Shown here piece after piece: positions 58,330 through 64,000 of a stretch of DNA of 64,000 bases. The translations under genes and the position numbers were made by a program. Source of the DNA: an uncultured Eubacteriales bacterium (GTDB lineage: Bacteria > Bacillota > Clostridia > Oscillospirales > Oscillospiraceae); the NCBI GenBank assembly GCA_934597725.1, contig CAKTSK010000009.1, positions 1 to 64,000 of the forward strand, read 5' to 3'. Each line of letters begins with the position of its first letter. The stretch's first letter is position 1. The notes beneath the pieces are model-generated. The model was given only the letters and a program-made list of their open reading frames with translations. It ran no database searches and was not told where the DNA came from.

Positions 58330-59564
58330 CAGAACCCATTTCCGTCACTGCCCTCAACCAGTATGTCAAAGGGCTGCTGGACCGGGACCGCTTGCTGGCC
58401 CAGGTGTTGGTGCGCAGTGAAGTATCCAACTATAAATGCTATCCCTCCGGCCACCACTATTTCACCCTGAAGGATGCCGAGAGCAGCATCCGCTGCGTGA
58501 TGTTCCGGCGGGAGGCCTCCCGGCTGCGGTTTCGCCCGGAAAACGGGATGAAAGTGGTGGTTTCCGGGCGGGTATCCGTGTTTCCCCGGGACGGGGCTTA
58601 TCAGCTTTACTGCACCCAGATGGTCCCGGACGGGGTGGGGGAACTGGCCTACGCCTTTGAGCAGCTGAAAAAACGGCTGCATCAGGAGGGTCTGTTTGCC
58701 CCGGAACGCAAAGTGCCCCTTCCGGCCTTTCCCCATGCCATTGCGCTGGTGACCTCGCCGGCAGGAGCGGCCGTGCGGGATATGATCCGCATTCTGGGCG
58801 CCCGCTGGCCCATGGCCAAGGTGCTGGTGGTCCCGGTGCGGGTCCAGGGGGCCGAAGCGCCCCAGGAGATCTGCGGGGCGCTGGACCTCATCAATGCCGG
58901 CGGGCTGGCGGACCTGATCATTGCCGGCCGGGGCGGCGGCTCGATGGAGGATCTATGGGCCTTCAACGACGAGGCGGTCGCCCGGGCCATTTGCCGCTCT
59001 CAGATCCCGGTGATCTCTGCAGTGGGCCATGAACCGGACGTGACCATTGCCGACTTTGCGGCAGACCTGCGGGCCTCCACGCCCTCCAACGGGGCGGAGC
59101 TGGCGGTGCCGGACCAGCAGGACCTGCGGGACCAGCTGGCCCACCTGTCCGCCCGGCTGGACCGGAGCCTGGACCGGGATCTGCGCCGCTGCCGGGATCA
59201 GCTGACCCGGCTGAAAAGCAGCCCCTTCCTGCGCTCTCCCCTGCGGAGCATTCAGGAGAAACGGGTGGTTTTGGACGAACAGCAGCAGCGTCTGGTGCGG
59301 AGCATGGAGAACGGCCTGCGGACCCACCGGCAGACGGTGGGCCGGCTGGCGGCTTCTCTGGAAGCGCTGAGCCCCTTCCGGGTGCTGAGCCGGGGGTATT
59401 CCATCACACAGCAGCAGGACGGCACCGTCGTTGCTGCCATAGGACAGGTGGCGGTGGGGGAGCAGCTGGCCGTCCGGGTCTCGGACGGGACCATCACCTG
59501 CACCGCAACGGGAAAGGAGAAACACCGATGGCAGAAAAAAAGCGGACCTTCGAGCAGGCCATGA
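58326..59564 (+). CDS. xseA: exodeoxyribonuclease VII large subunit
   Basis: Degrades single-stranded DNA with XseB. A 412-residue protein: N-terminal OB fold (SVTALNQYVKGLLD, then GHHYFTLKD), catalytic middle (TSPAGAAVRDMIRIL, GRGGGSMEDLWAFNDE, SAVGHEPDVTIADFAADLRASTP in parts) and coiled-coil tail with RVLSRGYSIT. It overlaps the TsaD-like stop (ATGA) and xseB by 37 bases. Confidence 0.96.
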   Translation: MTEPISVTALNQYVKGLLDRDRLLAQVLVRSEVSNYKCYPSGHHYFTLKDAESSIRCVMFRREASRLRFRPENGMKVVVSGRVSVFPRDGAYQLYCTQMVPDGVGELAYAFEQLKKRLHQEGLFAPERKVPLPAFPHAIALVTSPAGAAVRDMIRILGARWPMAKVLVVPVRVQGAEAPQEICGALDLINAGGLADLIIAGRGGGSMEDLWAFNDEAVARAICRSQIPVISAVGHEPDVTIADFAADLRASTPSNGAELAVPDQQDLRDQLAHLSARLDRSLDRDLRRCRDQLTRLKSSPFLRSPLRSIQEKRVVLDEQQQRLVRSMENGLRTHRQTVGRLAASLEALSPFRVLSRGYSITQQQDGTVVAAIGQVAVGEQLAVRVSDGTITCTATGKEKHRWQKKSGPSSRP

Positions 59565-59764
59565 GCCGGCTGGAGGAGATCGTGGTCCAGCTGGAAAACG
59601 GGGAGCATACCCTGGAGGATTCTCTGTCTCTGTATGAGGAGGGAGCCAAGCTGATGAAGCAGTGCGTGACCATGCTGGACCGCGCCGAGCAGAAGGTATT
59701 GAAGCTGCGCACCGATGAAAACGGGGCGTTGACCGAAGAACCCTTTGTCCCGGAAGGAGTGTGA
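59528..59764 (+). CDS. xseB: exodeoxyribonuclease VII small subunit
   Basis: A 78-residue helical hairpin: FEQAMSRLEEIVVQLENGEH, then TLEDSLSLYEEGAKLMKQC, the family signature. It starts inside xseA; GGAAAGGAG lies 6–7 bases before the ATG. Confidence 0.96.
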   Translation: MAEKKRTFEQAMSRLEEIVVQLENGEHTLEDSLSLYEEGAKLMKQCVTMLDRAEQKVLKLRTDENGALTEEPFVPEGV

Positions 59765-59768
59765 CAGC

Positions 59769-60641
59769 ATGACCTTTTCTGCACAGCTGCGCGCGGATCA
59801 GGAGCGGATCGACCACGCGCTGGCGGAGTACGCTGCCCAGTGGCCGGACCACGGCCCGCTGCGGCAGGCGATGACCTACAGCCTCATGGCTGGGGGAAAG
59901 CGGATTCGTCCGGTGCTGACGCTGGCGTTCTGCCGGTTGTTCGGCGGGACGGAAGAAGCGGCCCTGCCCCTTGCCTGCGGCCTGGAGATGGTCCATACAT
60001 ATTCTCTGATCCACGATGACTTGCCCTGTATGGATGACGACGATTTCCGCCGGGGCAAGCCGACCAATCATAAGGTATATGGTCAGGCCAACGCCGTGCT
60101 GGCAGGAGACGCCTTGCTCACGGCGGCTTTTTCGACATTGGCTGAGGCGCCGCTGCCGCCGGATCAGATCTGCCGGGCGGTGAGGATCTTGGCTTATGCG
60201 GCAGGGCCGGACGGCATGGTGGGCGGTCAGGTACTGGATCTGCTGGGAGAAGGCAGCTCCCTTTCAGAAGAGGAGATCCTGACCGTTGAGGCCCTCAAAA
60301 CCGGCTGTATGATCGAAGCGGCTGCTCGTCTGGGCGCGGTGGCCGCCGGCGCTACGCCTGAGCAGGAGGAAGCGGCAGCAGCCTACGCCCGTCCCATCGG
60401 GCTGGCCTTTCAGATCCGGGACGATGTGCTGGATGTGCTGGGGGACGCCGGAGAACTGGGCAAAGCCACCGGCGCAGACAGCGCCCGGCAAAAGTCCACG
60501 TTTGTGGCGCTGAAGGGCCTGGAGGCCTGTCAGATTTGGATCGATACCCTGACAGAGCAAGCGCTACAGGCGTTGGAACCCTTTGCACAGAAGGACTTTC
60601 TCTGCGGTCTGGCCCGCTTCCTGGCAGGGCGGACAACGTGA
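59769..60641 (+). CDS. ispA: (2E,6E)-farnesyl/geranyl diphosphate synthase
   Basis: Builds C10–C20 prenyl diphosphates from IPP and DMAPP. A 290-residue all-helical enzyme with the first Asp-rich motif DDLPCMDDDDFRRG and the second DDVLD, plus GGKRIRP for diphosphate binding. The ATG at 59769 is 4 bases after xseB; an earlier in-frame ATG would overlap xseB and lacks a ribosome site. Placement before dxs links it to the MEP pathway. Confidence 0.94.
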   Translation: MTFSAQLRADQERIDHALAEYAAQWPDHGPLRQAMTYSLMAGGKRIRPVLTLAFCRLFGGTEEAALPLACGLEMVHTYSLIHDDLPCMDDDDFRRGKPTNHKVYGQANAVLAGDALLTAAFSTLAEAPLPPDQICRAVRILAYAAGPDGMVGGQVLDLLGEGSSLSEEEILTVEALKTGCMIEAAARLGAVAAGATPEQEEAAAAYARPIGLAFQIRDDVLDVLGDAGELGKATGADSARQKSTFVALKGLEACQIWIDTLTEQALQALEPFAQKDFLCGLARFLAGRTT

Positions 60642-60675
60642 CCGTTTTATACTCTGACCCAAAGGAGGGATCTCT

Positions 60676-62529
60676 TTGAAGCAACGGGAGGAATACGCTT
60701 CCCTGGCCAACATCAGCGACCAGGAAGCGGAGGCACTGTGCCAGGACCTGCGCCGCCGGATCATCCAGGTGGTCTCCCAGACAGGGGGACACCTGGCCTC
60801 CAATCTGGGCGTGGTGGAGCTGACCGTTGCCCTCCACCGGGTCTATGACACCAGCCGGGACCGGCTGGTGTTCGATGTAGGACACCAGTGCTATGTCCAC
60901 AAGATCCTTACCGGACGGAACGGGGCCATGGAGACCCTGCGGACCTTTGGAGGGATCGCGGGCTTTCCCAAGCCGGTGGAATCGGTCCACGACGCCTGCA
61001 TTGCCGGCCATGCCTCCACGGCGGTCTCTACGGCGCTGGGCATGGCCATTGCCCGGACCCGGCTGGGGGAGGACTATCGGGTGGTGGCCCTGCTGGGAGA
61101 CGGATCTCTGACCGGCGGTCTGGCCTATGAGGGCCTGTCCATGGCTGGGCAGAGCGGGGAACCTATGGTGGTCATCCTCAACGACAACGGCATGTCCATC
61201 GACGCCAGCATGGGCGGCATGGCCAAGCATCTAGCCCAGCAGCGGCTGAAACCGCAGTACCTGCGGGGGAAAGAAATTTACCGCAAGGTCATGGGGGCTA
61301 CGGCCCCCGGCCGGGCGGTCCATCGAGCCATCCACCGGGTGAAAGAGGGGATCAAGGCGACCTTGCTTCCCTGCACGATGTTTGAGAGCATGGGGTTCCA
61401 GTATATGGGGCCGGTGGACGGCCATGATGTCAAAGGGCTGACCCGCCTGCTGCGGATCGCGTCCCGTGCCTCCGGGCCGGTGCTGCTCCATGTTAAGACC
61501 ATCAAAGGAAAGGGGTTCCGGCCGGCCGAGAAGAATCCGGACGATTATCACGGCATCGGCCCCTTCCAGAAGGAAAACGGCGCGCTGCTGGCCCCCAAAA
61601 AAGAGGAGAGCTTTTCGGCGCGCTTTGGCCAGACGCTGACAGAACTGGCCCGGTCGGATGAACGCATCTGCGCCATTACGGCGGCGATGACGGCGGGAAC
61701 CGGGCTGGGGACCTTTGCCAAAACATTCCCCCAACGGTTTTTCGATGTGGGCATCGCCGAAGGACATGCGGTGACCATGGCGGCTGGTATGGCAAAGCAA
61801 GGGCTGCTGCCGGTTTTTGCCGTCTATTCGACGTTTTTCCAGCGCAGCTATGACATGCTGCTGCACGACATTGCCATTGACCACCTGCACGCGGTGTTCT
61901 GTGTGGACCGGGCGGGGCTGGTAGGCGATGACGGGGAGACTCACCATGGCCTGTTTGACTTGGGCTATCTCCAGACCATTCCCGGGATCACGGTGTTTTC
62001 CCCGGCCAGTCTGGCAGAACTGAGCGCCATGCTCCACCAGGGGCTGTACGAGTGCAGCGGCCCGGTGGCGGTGCGCTATCCCCGGGGCGGGGAGGGCAGG
62101 TATCAGGAGGACCACAGCGGTTCCTCTGCCTGCTGTCTGCGCCAGGGGGAGGACCTCACCCTGGTGACCTTTGGCGGCATGACCGGGACAACGCTGGCCG
62201 TGGCCCAGAGACTGGAAACAGAAGGGATCTCGGCGGAAGTCATCAAGCTCAACCAACTGATCCCACTGCCCACGGAGGAGGTCCTGGCGTCGCTGAAAAA
62301 GACAGGACGTCTGCTGACTGTGCAGGAGTGTGTGACGATGGGCAGCCCCGCGCAAGGGCTGCTGGCCGCAGCGGCGGCTCACGGCCTTCTGCTGCGGGGG
62401 ACGGGGATCTGTTCCTGCGGAGAGGGCTTTGTGACCCATGGCACAGTCCCGCAGCTGCGGGCGTTGTGCGGCCTGGACGAGGAAGGGATTTTGAAGAAAG
62501 CACGGGAGGTGATGGCCCATGGCGGCTAA
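60676..62529 (+). CDS. dxs: 1-deoxy-D-xylulose-5-phosphate synthase
   Basis: First step of the MEP isoprenoid pathway, condensing pyruvate and glyceraldehyde 3-phosphate with thiamine diphosphate. The 617-residue protein has GHQCYVHKILTGR, the ThDP/metal motif GDGSLTGGLAYE...NDNG, DVGIAEGHAVTMAAGMA with the catalytic Glu, and a C-terminal transketolase domain. It starts at TTG, 7 bases after AAAGGAGG; no ATG or GTG is better placed. Confidence 0.96.
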   Translation: MKQREEYASLANISDQEAEALCQDLRRRIIQVVSQTGGHLASNLGVVELTVALHRVYDTSRDRLVFDVGHQCYVHKILTGRNGAMETLRTFGGIAGFPKPVESVHDACIAGHASTAVSTALGMAIARTRLGEDYRVVALLGDGSLTGGLAYEGLSMAGQSGEPMVVILNDNGMSIDASMGGMAKHLAQQRLKPQYLRGKEIYRKVMGATAPGRAVHRAIHRVKEGIKATLLPCTMFESMGFQYMGPVDGHDVKGLTRLLRIASRASGPVLLHVKTIKGKGFRPAEKNPDDYHGIGPFQKENGALLAPKKEESFSARFGQTLTELARSDERICAITAAMTAGTGLGTFAKTFPQRFFDVGIAEGHAVTMAAGMAKQGLLPVFAVYSTFFQRSYDMLLHDIAIDHLHAVFCVDRAGLVGDDGETHHGLFDLGYLQTIPGITVFSPASLAELSAMLHQGLYECSGPVAVRYPRGGEGRYQEDHSGSSACCLRQGEDLTLVTFGGMTGTTLAVAQRLETEGISAEVIKLNQLIPLPTEEVLASLKKTGRLLTVQECVTMGSPAQGLLAAAAAHGLLLRGTGICSCGEGFVTHGTVPQLRALCGLDEEGILKKAREVMAHGG

Positions 62530-63334
62530 AAAACGATTGGATGTCTATCTGGTAGAGCAAGGCTTGGTGGAGAGCCGGCAAAAGGCCCAAGCGATCATCA
62601 TGGCCGGCCAGGTGTTCTGGCAGGGAAAGCGGATGGACAAGGCCGGCGCCCCCATCCCAGAAGGCGCCCAGGTGGAGATCCGGGGCCAGACCTTGCGTTA
62701 TGTCAGCCGGGGCGGCCTGAAGCTGGAAAAGGCCATGGAAACCTTTTCTCTGCCGTCTCTGGACGGCGTTACCGCCATCGACGCCGGCGCGTCCACCGGC
62801 GGCTTTACCGACTGTATGCTGCAAAACGGAGCGGCCAAGGTCTATGCGGTGGATGTGGGCTATGGCCAGTTGGCCTGGAAGCTGCGGGAAGATCCCCGGG
62901 TGGTCTGCATGGAGCGCACCAACGTGCGGTATTTGACCAAGGAAGACATCCCGGAACCCTTGGACTTCGGCAGCGTGGATGTGTCGTTTATTTCGCTCCA
63001 TCTGATCCTGCCCGCCCTCCGGCCGCTGATGAAAGAGAATGGGTCGTTGGTTTGCCTCATCAAACCCCAGTTTGAAGCGGGGAAGGAAAAAGTGGGCAAA
63101 AAAGGAGTCGTCCGGGACAAGAAGGTACACCTGGAAGTGCTGGAACAATTCCTCCGCCACGCGGCAGAGAGCGACTTCTTTGTGAAAGAACTGACGTTTT
63201 CTCCCATCCGGGGCCCGGAGGGGAACATTGAATATCTGGGTCATCTGACGGTGGCCCAGCAGCCTCCCTATGCCGGGGACCTGGCAGCCCTGGTGGAGGA
63301 ATCACACCGGAAACTGGAGGGAAGTGTATCGTGA
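62519..63334 (+). CDS. tlyA: TlyA family rRNA 2'-O-methyltransferase
   Basis: A 271-residue protein with an N-terminal S4 RNA-binding domain (RLDVYLVEQGLVESRQKAQAI in parts) and an FtsJ-like SAM domain: AIDAGASTGGFTDCML, VDVGYGQLAWKLR and the KPQFE catalytic region. TlyA methylates 16S and/or 23S rRNA and tunes capreomycin sensitivity in some bacteria. It overlaps dxs by 11 bases and nadK by 4. Confidence 0.94.
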   Translation: MAAKKRLDVYLVEQGLVESRQKAQAIIMAGQVFWQGKRMDKAGAPIPEGAQVEIRGQTLRYVSRGGLKLEKAMETFSLPSLDGVTAIDAGASTGGFTDCMLQNGAAKVYAVDVGYGQLAWKLREDPRVVCMERTNVRYLTKEDIPEPLDFGSVDVSFISLHLILPALRPLMKENGSLVCLIKPQFEAGKEKVGKKGVVRDKKVHLEVLEQFLRHAAESDFFVKELTFSPIRGPEGNIEYLGHLTVAQQPPYAGDLAALVEESHRKLEGSVS

Positions 63335-64000
63335 AAATCATTCTCTGCCCCAATCCCTTTCGGGACAAGGGGCTGAAAGCAGCCAGAAGTACCGAGCGTC
63401 TGCTCAGCGCGGCGGGGGTCAAAACCGAATACTGCTTCCCGTTTCCGGTGGACAAGTCCAGCTTGGGAGAGATCGATCCGTCGATCCAGATCAAAGAGAT
63501 CAAGAATGAGCTGCCCGATGCGGATTTCCTCGTCTGCTTTGGCGGGGACGGCACCATTCTGCACGCCGCCAAGGATGCCAGCAGTTTTGGCGTTCCCATC
63601 GTGGGGGTAAATATGGGCAGCGTGGGGTTCATGGCGGAACTGGAACAGAGCGAGCTTTTGCAGCTTACCCGGCTGATCAGCGGGGAATACAGCCTGGAAA
63701 ACCGGATGCTGCTGGATGTGCGGGTGATCCGGGACGGCCGGGTGATCTTCCGGAGCACCGCCCTCAACGATGCGGTGATCACCAAGGGCGCTGTGGCGCG
63801 GGTGATCGACTTGCAGGTGTATGGCGACAAGATCCTGATCTCCAACGTCTTTGGGGATGGAGTCATTCTGGCCACGCCGACGGGCTCCACGGCGTATTCG
63901 CTGTCTGCGGGCGGCCCCATCGTGGAACCCACCGCAGAAAACATCATCATGACACCCATCAGCGCCCACACGCTGCAGGCGAAAGCGATGGTGCTGGATA
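63331..64000 (+). CDS. nadK: NAD kinase, cut by the window end
   Basis: The first 223 residues of an ATP-NAD kinase that makes NADP. GGDGTILHAA (about residue 70) is the diagnostic motif; NMGSVGFMAEL, TALNDAVITKG and TPTGSTAYSLSAGGPIV follow in order. GTG start overlapping the tlyA stop, with GGAGGGAAG upstream. About 60 residues are missing past base 64000. Confidence 0.96.
   Translation, partial: MKIILCPNPFRDKGLKAARSTERLLSAAGVKTEYCFPFPVDKSSLGEIDPSIQIKEIKNELPDADFLVCFGGDGTILHAAKDASSFGVPIVGVNMGSVGFMAELEQSELLQLTRLISGEYSLENRMLLDVRVIRDGRVIFRSTALNDAVITKGAVARVIDLQVYGDKILISNVFGDGVILATPTGSTAYSLSAGGPIVEPTAENIIMTPISAHTLQAKAMVLD

Overview
The window looks like chromosomal DNA of a GC-rich, anaerobic, spore-lineage member of the Clostridia, most like the Oscillospiraceae (Flavonifractor/Lawsonibacter/Intestinimonas type). 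This is inferred from protein character and gene order, because no 16S gene is present. Supporting signs are the order nusB–TsaD-like–xseA–xseB–ispA–dxs–tlyA–nadK, a ylxM–ffh–rpsP–khpA–rimM–trmD operon, a fused NuoF-type [FeFe]-hydrogenase operon, a phased Spo0A-box array and a remnant of a CotJC-type spore-coat catalase. Many promoters fit a sigma-A pattern of TTGCAA/TTGACA, 17 bases, then TATAAT-like, often with an extended TG.

Layout. 1–2000: edge of an accessory island with a small HNH nuclease, a possible ribbon-helix-helix protein, a 43-bp direct repeat and many GC-rich hairpins. 2000–11000: core metabolism, with an aminotransferase, one type III pantothenate kinase and a GNAT on the minus strand, then purB, an AEC transporter and an Uup-type ABC-F protein on the plus strand, and gltX on the minus strand. 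11000–18500: trpS, an envelope-sugar operon (TagO/WecA-like, WecB/MnaA, membrane-anchored protein), a minus-strand operon of three small unknown proteins (the last apparently starting at ATT), a second pantothenate kinase and a second aminotransferase. 18500–28700: UvrA class II, the cotJC remnant, a zinc alcohol dehydrogenase, several unknown membrane proteins including an uncalled 57-residue one, two tRNA-Ser genes, a DUF6514-like gene behind phased Spo0A boxes, a two-domain ATPase, a PAP2 phosphatase, proC and ridA.

28700–38800: sbcCD, then a complete branched-chain amino acid ABC transporter (livKHMGF) and a MarR regulator. 38900–44800: a three-gene NAD(P)H-linked [FeFe]-hydrogenase operon behind a strong promoter and a roughly 250-nt leader; its middle subunit is a NuoF–GltD-type fusion. 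44800–48000: a compact operon of a DUF2975-like membrane protein, a small Xre regulator and two paralogous lipoproteins, with an inverted repeat around its promoter. 48000–51700: the SRP/ribosome-maturation operon. 51700–56200: yfmF–yfmH–lgt–folD. 56200–64000: an Asp23 protein, then the isoprenoid/DNA-repair operon from nusB to nadK, which runs off the window.

Most of the window is ordinary core genome. The least explained parts are the three-gene small-protein operon, the DUF2975/Xre/lipoprotein module, the Spo0A-controlled DUF6514-like gene and the hydrogenase fusion with its long leader.
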